Source: Synechococcus sp. BO 8801 (lineage in GTDB: Bacteria; Cyanobacteriota; Cyanobacteriia; PCC-6307; Cyanobiaceae). From it: a DNA stretch of 64,000 bases. This document shows positions 32,586 through 41,248 of the stretch, in pieces. The number at the start of each line of letters is the position of its first letter. Within the stretch, counting starts at the first letter, position 1. The notes under the pieces are model-generated. The model did no database searches and had not been told where the DNA came from. It saw only the letters and a list, made by a program, of their open reading frames with translations. The position numbers and the translations under genes are program-made. The stretch covers positions 248,638 through 312,637 of the forward strand of contig NZ_NQKY01000001.1 of assembly GCF_002252675.1 (NCBI RefSeq), read 5' to 3'.

Positions 32586-34370
32586 ATGGCACAACCGTTG
32601 GTGCAACAGGGTATGGGAGCTCGTCCCTGTTCGGATGGCGTGGCGTTCCGGGTCTGGGCACCACACGCCAGTGGGGTCTCCCTCGTGGGCACCTTTAACG
32701 ACTGGGACGCCAGCGCCCATCCGATGCAATCAGAGCCGCGGGGGTACTGGTATGCCTTCGTTGACAGCGCCAGGATCGGCGACCACTACAGCTACCTCCT
32801 GTCCACCGAATGGGGTGCGATCAGGCGCATTGATCCCTATGCCCGTGAAGTCACCCACTCGGCAGGAGATTCGATCGTTCATGATCCCGCCTTTGACTGG
32901 GAGGAGGGGGCGTTCAGCAGCCCGCCATGGAATGAACTGGTCCTCTATGAACTGCATGTCGGCACGTTCAATGATGCTGCGCTCAGCCAGCCGGGTCAGT
33001 TCACGTCCGTCACGGCGCGGCTGGAGCATCTGAAGCGACTGGGAATCAATGCCCTCGAGATCATGCCAGTCGGGCAGTTCGCCGGTAACCGCTCATGGGG
33101 CTACAACCCTTCCCAGATCTTTGCCGTTGACTCCGGCTACGGCGGCTCCCTGGGGTTCAAGCGCTTCATCCAGAATGCCCATCAAGCCGGTATCGCGGTG
33201 ATCCTGGATGTGGTGTTCAATCACTTCGGTCCGAGTGATCTCGATCTCTGGCAATTCGATGGTTGGTCGCAGAACGGCAAGGGTGGCATTTATTTCTACA
33301 ATGACCATCGCGCGCACACACCCTGGGGGGACACCCGGCCCGACTACGGACGCGGCGAGGTTCGTCAGTACATCCTCGACAACGTGCGCATGTGGTTCGA
33401 GGATTACCACCTCGATGGCCTTCGCTTCGACAGCACCGGCTTCATCCACTGCATCGGCGATGCTGGATCGGAGGAGATTCCGGATGGCTGGAGCCTCCTG
33501 CAGGCCATCAACGACACGGTGGCCCGGGATTTTCCCGGCCGGATCACCATCGCGGAAGACATGCGCAGCAATGCCTGGATCACCAAGGATGTCGGGGCCG
33601 GTGGCGCAGGCTTCGGATCCCAGTGGGATCCCCATTTCGTCCAGCCGATCCGCCGGGCCGTCATCACGGCCATGGATGAAGACCGCGGCCTGGAGAGCAT
33701 CCGGGACGCGATCCTCCACCGCTACAACGACGATGCTTTCGAGCGCGTCATCTACAGCGAATCCCATGATGACGTGGCCAATGGACAGGCCCGCCTTCCC
33801 CAGGATGTCAACCCGGGGGATCCCACCGGCTGGTATGCCCAGAAGCGCTCCACCCTGGCCGCGGCCCTGGTGTTCACGTCACCGGGCATTCCGATGCTCT
33901 TCCAGGGGCAGGAGTTTCTCGAGGGCGGCTGGTTCCGCGATTCGGTTCCCGTCGACTGGGATCAGCGGCAGGAGTTTCACGGCATCGTCCGTCTGTATCG
34001 GGATCTGATCCGGCTGCGACGAAGCTGCGAGGGGGTGACCCAGGGCCTCTGCGGCCAGTTCACGCACGTCTTTCACCTCAATGGCGAGCGCCGGGTGCTG
34101 GCCTTTCACCGCTGGAACCGGGGCGGTCCCGGTGATGACGTGGTGGTGATCGCCAACTTCTCCCACCAGCCCCTGGACGACTGCCGCGTGGGTCTGCCTG
34201 CCGCAGGGGCGTGGAAGCTGCGCTTCAACAGTGACTGGCAGGGCTACAGCGACAGCTTCGCCGGCCATCCCAGCGGTGATGTGGAAGCTGTTCCCGGCGA
34301 CTGGGACGGACTCCCCTGCCACAGCACCTGCAGCATCGGCCCCTACAGCGCCCTGATCTATTCCCAGTGA
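32586..34370 (+). CDS. GH13 alpha-glucan enzyme (branching-enzyme-like)
   Basis: The 594-residue protein has an N-terminal CBM48-type beta domain (VAFRVWAPHASGVSLVGTFN, DWDASAHPM) and a GH13 barrel. The four conserved regions are visible: DVVFNHFG, GLRFDSTGFIH (nucleophile Asp282), ITIAEDM (acid/base Glu324) and YSESHDDV (Asp395). Branching enzyme and maltooligosyl-trehalose trehalohydrolase share this layout. The lack of a long N-terminal extension and the compact length make a GlgB-like or trehalohydrolase-like role equally possible. It is the first gene of a seven-gene operon. Its base composition looks less GC-rich than its neighbours, suggesting transfer. Confidence 0.85.
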   Translation: MAQPLVQQGMGARPCSDGVAFRVWAPHASGVSLVGTFNDWDASAHPMQSEPRGYWYAFVDSARIGDHYSYLLSTEWGAIRRIDPYAREVTHSAGDSIVHDPAFDWEEGAFSSPPWNELVLYELHVGTFNDAALSQPGQFTSVTARLEHLKRLGINALEIMPVGQFAGNRSWGYNPSQIFAVDSGYGGSLGFKRFIQNAHQAGIAVILDVVFNHFGPSDLDLWQFDGWSQNGKGGIYFYNDHRAHTPWGDTRPDYGRGEVRQYILDNVRMWFEDYHLDGLRFDSTGFIHCIGDAGSEEIPDGWSLLQAINDTVARDFPGRITIAEDMRSNAWITKDVGAGGAGFGSQWDPHFVQPIRRAVITAMDEDRGLESIRDAILHRYNDDAFERVIYSESHDDVANGQARLPQDVNPGDPTGWYAQKRSTLAAALVFTSPGIPMLFQGQEFLEGGWFRDSVPVDWDQRQEFHGIVRLYRDLIRLRRSCEGVTQGLCGQFTHVFHLNGERRVLAFHRWNRGGPGDDVVVIANFSHQPLDDCRVGLPAAGAWKLRFNSDWQGYSDSFAGHPSGDVEAVPGDWDGLPCHSTCSIGPYSALIYSQ

Positions 34371-35248
34371 TCGGGGGCTCCCCGCTCCCGTGCCGGCCAC
34401 GCCAGGCTGGTGGGGGCAAGGATCCCTGGCCCGAGGCCGTCACGTTGCAGTCCGAACGCCTCCTGGGGTCCGAAGATCCTCCGGTCTTCCGGATCGTCAA
34501 CCCCGCCGGGCGGTCGGCGGTGCTGCTCACGGCCGACCACGGCGGCCGCGCCATTCCCCGGTGCCTGGGAGATCTGGGCCTGAGCGACCGGCAGCGCGCC
34601 AGCCACGGGGCCTGGGATCTGGGCGTGGACGGGCTGGGCCTGCTGCTGGCGGCGCGGCTCGACGCCTTTCTGATCCTGCACAACTATTCCCGGCTGGTGA
34701 TCGACGCCAACCGGCCGCCCCGGGCGCCGGATTCGATCGTCAGCCACTGCGAGCAGAGCGCCATCGCCGCCAACGTGACCATCGGCGTGGCCGGGCGTCA
34801 GCGACGGCTGGAGGAGCTCTTCCATCCCTACCACCGCCGCATCGCCGCCGAGCTGGAGGCGCGGCAGGCCCAGGCGCGAGCGAGCGTCCTGGTCACCCTG
34901 CACAGCTTCACGCCGGTGCTGGACGACGAGGTGCGTCCCTGGCACGTGGGGGTGCTGCATGGCCGTGATGCCCGCCTGGCAAGCCGGGTGCGCCAGGGGC
35001 TCCAGCGCGAGCGGGGCCTGCGGGTGGGGGACAACCAGCCCTATGCCGTCAGCGACGCCAGCGACCACACCCTGGTGGTGCATGGGGAGGGACGCCGGAT
35101 TCCCCATGTGGAGCTGGAGGTGCGCCAGGACCTGCTGGCCACCGAGGCAGGCCGGCGGGCCTGGGCGCAGCGACTGGCCGGGGTGCTGGAGGCCGCCCTG
35201 GCGGAGGGGTTACCGCCGCTTCCGGACGGTCCGGCCTCCGTAGGGTGA
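34367..35248 (+). CDS. N-formylglutamate amidohydrolase family protein
   Basis: The 293-residue protein matches the HutG-type family: VLLTADHGGRAIPRCLGDLG, HGAWDLGVDGLGLLLAARLD, LHNYSRLVIDANRPP, VTLHSFTPVLDDEVRPWHVG, HTLVVHGEGRRIPHVELEVR. Metal-ligand histidines and acids are retained. The classical reaction is hydrolysis of N-formyl-L-glutamate to formate and glutamate, but no histidine-degradation genes are nearby, so another N-acyl substrate is likely here. The GTG start at 34367 overlaps the GH13 stop as GTGA; a TTG at 34445 is possible. Confidence 0.85.
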   Translation: MIGGSPLPCRPRQAGGGKDPWPEAVTLQSERLLGSEDPPVFRIVNPAGRSAVLLTADHGGRAIPRCLGDLGLSDRQRASHGAWDLGVDGLGLLLAARLDAFLILHNYSRLVIDANRPPRAPDSIVSHCEQSAIAANVTIGVAGRQRRLEELFHPYHRRIAAELEARQAQARASVLVTLHSFTPVLDDEVRPWHVGVLHGRDARLASRVRQGLQRERGLRVGDNQPYAVSDASDHTLVVHGEGRRIPHVELEVRQDLLATEAGRRAWAQRLAGVLEAALAEGLPPLPDGPASVG

Positions 35249-35251
35249 CCC

Positions 35252-36100
35252 ATGGACAGACCGCCTACCGCCCCGCCGCCGCCGACCCCGCCGACCCCGC
35301 CGATCGAGATCGCGGTGGGCTTCGACGTGGTGCTGCGCTTCCCAGCCCCGACGCCCCTGATCGTGACCCTGGGCGTGCACGAGAGCCGGGCCGCCGATCT
35401 TCGGGAGCCGGATCTGCTTCAGGTGGAGCCCCCGGTGACGCTGCATCCGTATGTGGACTCCTTCGGCAACCTCTGCCAGCGCCTGGTGGCACCGGCCGGC
35501 CCGCTGCGGCTGCATGGCCATGGGGTTGTGGCCGATTCCGGTCGTCCCGACCCGGTGCTGCCCGCTCTGGAGCAGCAGCCGGTGGAGGACCTGCCCGAAG
35601 ACACCCTGCTGTTTCTGCTGGCCAGCCGCTTCTGCGAGTCCGACCTGCTCGCGCCCCTCGCCTGGTCCCGGTTCGAGGCGACCCCCGGCGGCTGGGGGCG
35701 GGTGCAGGCGATCTGCGACTTCGTCCACCAGCACGTGCGCTTCGACTACAACCGCTCCAGCCCGACGAAATCGGCCCTCCAGACCTTCGAGAGCCGTGAG
35801 GGGGTGTGCCGTGACTTCGCCCACCTGGCGATCGCCCTGTGCCGTTGCATGAACATCCCGGCGCGATACTGCACCGGTTACCTGAGCGATATCGAGGTGC
35901 CGCCGCCCCACACGGCCATGGACTTCCATGCCTGGTTCGAGGCCTACCTCGGCGACGGCTGGCACGTCTTCGACCCGCGCAACAACACCCCCCGCATCGG
36001 CCGGATCCTGATGGCCCGGGGCCGTGATGCGGCCGACGTCGCCCTCACCACCAGCTTCGGCCCGTCGGAGCTGGTGTCGTTCCAGGTGTGGACGGCATGA
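35252..36100 (+). CDS. transglutaminase-like cysteine protease/transpeptidase
   Basis: The 282-residue protein has a proline-rich start (PPTAPPPPTPPTPP), a beta-rich N-terminal domain and a transglutaminase core. The catalytic triad is visible: Cys186 in REGVCRDFAHLAIALCRCMN, His in MDFHAWFEAYLG and Asp in WHVFDPRNN. There is no signal peptide. Proteins of this type are typical neighbours of Anbu peptidase genes, and the next gene is indeed Anbu, overlapping as ATGA. The substrate is unknown; cleavage or cross-linking at Gln side chains is possible. Confidence 0.88.
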   Translation: MDRPPTAPPPPTPPTPPIEIAVGFDVVLRFPAPTPLIVTLGVHESRAADLREPDLLQVEPPVTLHPYVDSFGNLCQRLVAPAGPLRLHGHGVVADSGRPDPVLPALEQQPVEDLPEDTLLFLLASRFCESDLLAPLAWSRFEATPGGWGRVQAICDFVHQHVRFDYNRSSPTKSALQTFESREGVCRDFAHLAIALCRCMNIPARYCTGYLSDIEVPPPHTAMDFHAWFEAYLGDGWHVFDPRNNTPRIGRILMARGRDAADVALTTSFGPSELVSFQVWTA

Positions 36101-36825
36101 CCTACTGCGTGGCGGTGCTGCTGGAGAGCGGCATGGTGTTCGCCTCCGATTCCCGCACCAATGCGGGGCTGGATGATTTCGCCAGTTTCTGCAAGATGAC
36201 CGTCTTCGAGCGGCGCGGCGACCGCGTGCTCGTCCTGCTCAGTTCCGGCAGCCTGGCCGGGACCCAGGCGGTGATCGGTCTGCTGCGCCAGCAGGCCGAG
36301 GCCGGCGACGGCGAGCCCTCGGTCTGGACGGCCCGGACGATGTTCGATGTGATGGTCCTGGTATCGGATGCGGTGCGGGCGATCGAGCAGCGCGACGGCC
36401 CCTATCTGAAGGCCTCCGGCTCCAGCTTCAATGCCTCTTTCCTGGTGGGCGGCCAGATCAGGGGTGAGGCGCCGCGGCTGTTCCGCATGTACGCGGAGGG
36501 CAACTTCATCGAGGCCGGCGAGGACACGCCCTTCCTGCAGACGGGGGAGGCGAAGTACGGCAAGCCGATCATCGACCGTGTCATCCATACCGACACGACG
36601 CTGGCGGAGGCCTCCAAGTGCGTGCTGGTCTCCTTCGACTCGACCATGCGCAGCAACCTGTCGGTGGGGATGCCCATCGACCTGCTCGTCTACGAGAAGG
36701 ACCGCTTCGAGATCCTCCACCGCCGCCGCTTCAGTGAGGGGGACGCCTACTTCAAGGACCTCAGCGCCGAGTGGAGCGTGGGGGTGCGCAAGGTGTTCCG
36801 GGAGCTGCCGGAACTGGTCTGGTAG
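36097..36825 (+). CDS. Anbu, proteasome-type beta-like peptidase
   Basis: Anbu is a bacterial homologue of 20S proteasome beta subunits that assembles into open rings. The 242-residue protein starts MTYCVAVLLESGMVFASDSR, TNAGLDDFASFCKM. Thr2 would become the N-terminal nucleophile after removal of Met, and the following Ser/Asp/Lys pattern fits. Later blocks are DRVLVLLSSGSLAGTQAVIG, GEAKYGKPIIDRVI and LVSFDSTMRSNLSVGMPIDL, as expected for the family. The ATG at 36097 was chosen because it leaves Thr at position 2. Usual partners are transglutaminase, alpha-E (DUF403) and an ATP-grasp protein; only the first is present here. Confidence 0.92.
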   Translation: MTYCVAVLLESGMVFASDSRTNAGLDDFASFCKMTVFERRGDRVLVLLSSGSLAGTQAVIGLLRQQAEAGDGEPSVWTARTMFDVMVLVSDAVRAIEQRDGPYLKASGSSFNASFLVGGQIRGEAPRLFRMYAEGNFIEAGEDTPFLQTGEAKYGKPIIDRVIHTDTTLAEASKCVLVSFDSTMRSNLSVGMPIDLLVYEKDRFEILHRRRFSEGDAYFKDLSAEWSVGVRKVFRELPELVW

Positions 36826-37436
36826 GCGGCCCGGGCCCCGCGGCCGATCCCCCTCCGCTGGTGCTGATCCACGGGATGTGGGACACCCCCCGTCTGTTCG
36901 ATCCCCTGCAGCGCCTGCTGGCGGGGCGTCGCGGCCCGCTGCTGATTCCCCATCTGCCCCACCGCTTCGGGCTCACGCCGATCGAGGAGCAGGCCGACCT
37001 GCTCGGCCTCCATATCGAATCAGCCTTCGGGGCGGAGCAGCCCATCGATCTGCTGGGCTTTTCAATGGGCGGGGTGATCGCCCGGACCTGGATCCAGCTG
37101 CGGGGCGGCCACCGGCGCACGCGGCGGCTGATCAGCGTGGGTAGCCCCCAGCAGGGCACCCTCACCGCCGGTCCCTGGCCCAGCTGGCCGCTGGCCGGCA
37201 TCGCCGACCTGAAGACGGGCAGCCCCCTGCTGGTGCGGCTCAACACCCAGCTGGCCACCCTGGAGCCCGTGGAGTGCTGCAGCTTCTACTGCCATCCGGA
37301 TCTGATGGTGATGCCGGCCTGGCGTGCCGTGCTGCCGCTCGGCCCGGGCCGCTGCCTGCCGGTGAGATACCACCACCAGCTGATGACCCACCCGGCCGCC
37401 CTGGAACCGCTTATTCACGAGCTGCTACGTCCCTAG
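36771..37436 (+). CDS. alpha/beta hydrolase (esterase/lipase-like)
   Basis: The core matches a small serine hydrolase: an oxyanion motif VLIHGMWDTPRLFD and the nucleophile elbow LLGFSMGGVIARTW. A C-terminal His occurs in RYHHQLMTHP. SVGSPQQGT recalls the triacylglycerol lipase family. The only convincing start is a GTG at 36771, which lies inside the 3' end of the Anbu gene, a 55-bp overlap; the true start could be any near-cognate codon before residue 26. The substrate is unknown. It is the fifth gene of the operon. Confidence 0.78.
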   Translation: MERGGAQGVPGAAGTGLVGGPGPAADPPPLVLIHGMWDTPRLFDPLQRLLAGRRGPLLIPHLPHRFGLTPIEEQADLLGLHIESAFGAEQPIDLLGFSMGGVIARTWIQLRGGHRRTRRLISVGSPQQGTLTAGPWPSWPLAGIADLKTGSPLLVRLNTQLATLEPVECCSFYCHPDLMVMPAWRAVLPLGPGRCLPVRYHHQLMTHPAALEPLIHELLRP

Positions 37437-37454
37437 CTTGGAGAGACAAGAGGG

Positions 37455-38546
37455 GTGCCGACCGTGGATCTGTTGGCCATCTCGCTGCTGGTGCGCTGGC
37501 TGCTCGGCTGGGCCCTGTGCCTGCGCATGCCCCGGCTTCCCGCCTCCAGGGTCCAGGGCCAGCCGACGGTGTCGGTGCTGATCCCAGCCCGCAACGAGGA
37601 GCACACCCTGCCGAAACTGCTCGCCGCCCTGCGCCTCCAGAGCCTCACACCCCAGGAGGTGATCGTGATCGACGACCACTCCGATGACCGCACCGGCGCC
37701 ATCGCCGCCGCCGCCGGCGTCACGGTGATGCGGCCGCCGCCGCTGGCCGAGGGGTGGTGCGGCAAGACCTGGGCCCTCCACCACGGCGTCCGCGCCAGCC
37801 GGGGGGAAACCCTGCTGTTCCTCGACGCCGACACCGAACCCCATCCCGAGTTCCTGCAGCGCCTCGTGGCGACCCAGCAGGAGCTGGGCGGCCTCGTTTC
37901 GGTGCAGCCCTTCCACCGCACCGAGAAGCCCTACGAGCTGCTCTCGGTGCTGTTCAACCTCGTGGGGCTGATGGCGGTGCCGATGGGCCGGGGCTGCGGG
38001 GTGGCCTTCGGGCCGGCCATGGCCACCAGCCGCAGCGATTACGACCGCATCGGCGGCCATGCGGCGGTCGCCGGCAAGGTGGTGGAGGACTGGTTCCTGG
38101 GCCACCTTTATGAGCAGGCGGGTCTGCCGGTGAGCGCCTACATCGGCCAGGGGCTGCTCGACTACCGCATGTATCCCGGGGGCTTCCAGGACATGGTGGT
38201 GGGCTTCGCCAAGAACTTCGCCACCGCCGCCGGGGAGGTTCGCTGGCTCTGGATGCTCGGCGTGATCCTGTGGATCTCCGGCCTGTTCTGGGCGGCCTGG
38301 TGCCTGCCCGCCTCCCTGCTGGGCTGGCCGATGGTGGGGGACACGGCCGTGCTGCCCAACCTGCTGCTCTACGTCGCTTTCGCCGTACAGCTGCTGGTGG
38401 TCACCCGCCGGATCGGCGACTTCGGCTGGATCTGCCTGATCTTTCCGATTCCCGTGCTCTTCTTTCTGGGGGTGTTCGTTCTGGCGATCCTGAATCTCGA
38501 GCGGGGCACGATCGAATGGAAGGGCAGGCGGTTTCCGACGCGCTAG
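37455..38546 (+). CDS. GT2 membrane glycosyltransferase (CrtQ-like)
   Basis: The 363-residue enzyme has one N-terminal membrane helix (LLAISLLVRWLLGWALCL). A GT-A domain follows with VSVLIPARNEEHTLPKLLAA, VIVIDDHSDDRTG and the DAD motif (LLFLDADTEPHPEF). Several C-terminal hydrophobic segments (WLWMLGVILWISGLFWAAWC, LLLYVAFAVQLLVV, IFPIPVLFFLGVFVLAI) complete it. The size and layout resemble diaponeurosporenoate glycosyltransferase CrtQ and related carotenoid glycosyltransferases. The following gene resembles CrtO, its usual partner. The glycosyl acceptor here is an inference. Confidence 0.82.
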   Translation: MPTVDLLAISLLVRWLLGWALCLRMPRLPASRVQGQPTVSVLIPARNEEHTLPKLLAALRLQSLTPQEVIVIDDHSDDRTGAIAAAAGVTVMRPPPLAEGWCGKTWALHHGVRASRGETLLFLDADTEPHPEFLQRLVATQQELGGLVSVQPFHRTEKPYELLSVLFNLVGLMAVPMGRGCGVAFGPAMATSRSDYDRIGGHAAVAGKVVEDWFLGHLYEQAGLPVSAYIGQGLLDYRMYPGGFQDMVVGFAKNFATAAGEVRWLWMLGVILWISGLFWAAWCLPASLLGWPMVGDTAVLPNLLLYVAFAVQLLVVTRRIGDFGWICLIFPIPVLFFLGVFVLAILNLERGTIEWKGRRFPTR

Positions 38547-39016
38547 CGGCCCTGGCCTGCGCCCTGGGCTGGCTGCTGTGGTCGCTGCTGGTCGGTTGGC
38601 TGGCCCACCGGCTGCCCCCGCAGGCGCTGGATCACGACAGCTGGCTGACGGGACGGCGCCCCTGGCCGGAGAGCCGCAGCGGCTTCGAGCAACGGCTCGC
38701 CATCCGCCGCTGGAAATCCCTGCTGCCCGATGCCGGCACCGCCTTCCCCGGGGGGGTGGCCAAGAACAGCCTGGTGGGCAGGGATCGCCCCACCCTGCAG
38801 CGCCTGCTGGCGGAAACCCGTCGGGCCGAGCTGGTGCATCTGGCGCTCTGGCCGTTCTGGATCGTCACGGCCCTGTGGCTGCCGCCGGCCGGGGTGCTGA
38901 TCAACCTGGTGTTCGCGACCCTGTTCAACGTTCCCTGCCTCTGGCTGCAGCGCTACACCCACCTGCGGGTGGAGCGCGCCCTCCAGGCCCTGAATCTCCG
39001 CTCCGGCGAGGGCTGA
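38516..39016 (+). CDS. CrtO-like glycosyl-carotenoid acyltransferase
   Basis: The 166-residue membrane protein contains KSLLPDAGTAFPGG, LLAETRRAELVHLALWPFWI and FNVPCLWLQRYTHLRVERAL. The RAELxH and NVPxxxxQRY pattern and total length match the acyltransferase that esterifies glycosyl-diaponeurosporenoate in staphyloxanthin synthesis. Hydrophobic segments at the N-terminus and after RAEL would fix it in the membrane. The ATG at 38516 overlaps the glycosyltransferase gene by 31 bp. Together the pair implies a fatty-acylated glycosyl lipid or carotenoid. The assignment is by remote pattern only. Confidence 0.75.
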   Translation: MEGQAVSDALAALACALGWLLWSLLVGWLAHRLPPQALDHDSWLTGRRPWPESRSGFEQRLAIRRWKSLLPDAGTAFPGGVAKNSLVGRDRPTLQRLLAETRRAELVHLALWPFWIVTALWLPPAGVLINLVFATLFNVPCLWLQRYTHLRVERALQALNLRSGEG

Positions 39017-39024
39017 GGGTTCCC

Positions 39025-41226
39025 TCAGGGCCCCACCACTCCGCTCTCCAGGTCGAGGTCCACGCCGATCCCGCCGTCCTCGGCATGGCGGGCCACCAGC
39101 AGCCGGTGGCGGCCGCCCTCCAGGACGAAGCCGTCGCGGGTCTCGTCGAACCAGGCGAGGCGGCGCAGCGGAATCCGGATCCGCAGCCGCTGGCTCCGGC
39201 CGGGCCCCAGGCTCACCCGAGCGAAGCCCACCAGGGTGCGCTGCGGCCGCTCCACGGCCTTCCCGGGCGGCTCGACATAGACCTGCACCACCTCGGCGGC
39301 CTCCACGGTGCCGGTGTTCGTCACCGTGACGGCCAGCTCCACCGCCGCCTCGGCCCCTGACGGGGTGGGGAGCCACGCCACCGCCGGGTCGGTGTGGCGG
39401 AAGCGGCTGTAGGAGAGCCCGAAGCCGAAGGGGAAGGCCGCCGGCCGCCCGCTGCGGGCCAGCCGCCGGTAACCGTGCCAGAGGTCGTAGGTGATCTGCC
39501 GGGCCCGGGGATCGAACGGCGGCAGGTGGCTGGCCTCGGTGGGCACCGAAAAGGGCATCCGCCCCGACGGGGAGATCCGTCCCAGCAGCACGTCGGCGAG
39601 GGCCGCGCCCCCCTGCTCGCCGGGGTACCAGAGCAGCAGCAGGCCGGGCACCCGCTGCCGCCACGCTTCGCACAGGATCGCCCCGCCGCCCATCAGCACC
39701 ACCACCGTGCGCGGGTTGGCGGCGGCGACCGCCAGGATCAGGGCCTCCTGCGATGGCGGCAGCTGCAGCACCGTGCGATCGCCGGAGGCGAAGGAGCCGC
39801 CGGCCCGGGCCGAACCGAAGCGCGTCACCCCGGCGACCATCGCCGCCACCGCCGTCCATAGCGGTAGCAGCCGGCGGCGGCCGCAGAGGCGCAGCAGCCA
39901 GTCGGGGGGCGGCGCCTGGCACAGGATCGGCGCCAGATCGCCCGGGTGGATGTGTTCCCCCTCGTGGCGCCAGTCCAGGCCCACCACCACCAGGGCCGCC
40001 TCACAGCGGGCCGCCAGGGCCGCCGCCCCGGCCGGATCGCTGCCGTCGTCGTGGTGCAGGCGCAGGTCCGGCGCTGCCGCCCGCAGTCCGGCCAGGGGCG
40101 TCACCACCGACCCCGGTGCCGGCCGGGTGTCGGAGGACCCCCGGTCCCCCAGGTTGGCGGTGTCCGCCAGCGGGCCGATCACCGCCAGCGAGCCGATGCC
40201 GTTCAGGGGCAGCACGTCGCCGACGTTCCGGAGCAGCACGATCGAGCCGGCGGCGGCGTCCCGCGCCAGCTGCCGGTGGGCGCGGCAGCCCCGCAGCGTC
40301 ACCGGATAGGCGCCGGCGGGCACCGTGGCCTGGGCCAGGAGCATCCGCAGCACCGCAGCATCAATCAACGCCTCCGGCACCCGGCCCGCCGCCACCGCCT
40401 CTGGCAGCGTGGCCGCGAAGATCATCCGGAAGGGCATCTCCAGGTCCTGGCCGGCCTGGATGGCCGCCACGCCGTCGCGGAGGCCGAAGATGAAGTCGGT
40501 GAGCACGAAGCCGCGGAAGCCCCAGCGGTCCTTGAGGATCTCCCGCAGCAGGTGGGGATGCTGGCCGCACCAGGCCCCGTTGACGCTGTTGTAGGCGCTC
40601 ATCACCGCCAGGGCGCCGGCCTCCACGCCGTCGCGGAACTGGGGCAGGTAGAGCTCCTGCAGCACCCGTTCACTGGCCGTCACATCGACGCGGAAGCGGG
40701 CGCTGTCGATCGAGTTGAGGGCGAAATGCTTGAGGCAGGCGATGGCATGGCGCTGCACGCCGCGGGTCGCCGCGGCCCCCATGGCGCCCACGTGCACCGG
40801 GTCCTCTCCGTAGGTCTCCTGGGCCCGGCCCCAGCCCGGATGGCGCAGCAGATTCACGCAGATTCCGCCGAACAGGTTGGCCCCGAAACTGCGCGCCTCC
40901 GCCCCCATGGCCTCGCCGATCCTCTCCTCCAGATCGACGTCCCAGCTGGCCCCGCGGCCGATGGGGGCCGGGAAGGTGGTGGCACCGCCCTCCAGCACCA
41001 CCCCGCGGGGGCCATCGACGAAGTGCAGCCCGCCGATGCCCAGGCGCTCCACCACCCCGGCCGGCCAGGGGCGGCGGTGGGAGGCGTCGTGGAGGGCGAT
41101 GGCCGCCAGGCCACCCCAGAACGGCGTGTCCCCATCGACCATGGCGAGCTTCTCAGCCAGGCAGAGCCCCTGCAGCTGGGTCCGGGCCTGCGTCTCCAGG
41201 CGACTCCAGTCGTGGCGGGTGAGCAC
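39025..41226 (-). CDS. GH3 beta-glucosidase-like glycoside hydrolase
   Basis: The 733-residue protein has the GH3 N-terminal barrel (GIGGLHFVDGPRGVVL, GGICVNLLRHPGWGRAQETY, CLKHFALNSI) with nucleophile Asp in GFVLTDFIFGLRD. A C-terminal alpha-beta sandwich (VVVLMGGGAILCEAWRQRVP, GLLLLWYPGEQGG) and a fibronectin-like end (VTNTGTVEAAEVVQVYVEPP) follow. There is no signal peptide, so the substrate would be intracellular. The start is a GTG at 41226. It converges on the operon of the glycosyltransferase/acyltransferase pair, ending 9 bp from it. A beta-glucoside or glycolipid substrate is possible. An inserted segment (residues about 385-430) is unusually rich in Arg and Cys. Confidence 0.87.
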   Translation of the reverse strand: MLTRHDWSRLETQARTQLQGLCLAEKLAMVDGDTPFWGGLAAIALHDASHRRPWPAGVVERLGIGGLHFVDGPRGVVLEGGATTFPAPIGRGASWDVDLEERIGEAMGAEARSFGANLFGGICVNLLRHPGWGRAQETYGEDPVHVGAMGAAATRGVQRHAIACLKHFALNSIDSARFRVDVTASERVLQELYLPQFRDGVEAGALAVMSAYNSVNGAWCGQHPHLLREILKDRWGFRGFVLTDFIFGLRDGVAAIQAGQDLEMPFRMIFAATLPEAVAAGRVPEALIDAAVLRMLLAQATVPAGAYPVTLRGCRAHRQLARDAAAGSIVLLRNVGDVLPLNGIGSLAVIGPLADTANLGDRGSSDTRPAPGSVVTPLAGLRAAAPDLRLHHDDGSDPAGAAALAARCEAALVVVGLDWRHEGEHIHPGDLAPILCQAPPPDWLLRLCGRRRLLPLWTAVAAMVAGVTRFGSARAGGSFASGDRTVLQLPPSQEALILAVAAANPRTVVVLMGGGAILCEAWRQRVPGLLLLWYPGEQGGAALADVLLGRISPSGRMPFSVPTEASHLPPFDPRARQITYDLWHGYRRLARSGRPAAFPFGFGLSYSRFRHTDPAVAWLPTPSGAEAAVELAVTVTNTGTVEAAEVVQVYVEPPGKAVERPQRTLVGFARVSLGPGRSQRLRIRIPLRRLAWFDETRDGFVLEGGRHRLLVARHAEDGGIGVDLDLESGVVGP

Positions 41227-41248
41227 GAATTCAGCCTAGGGGCGGGGC

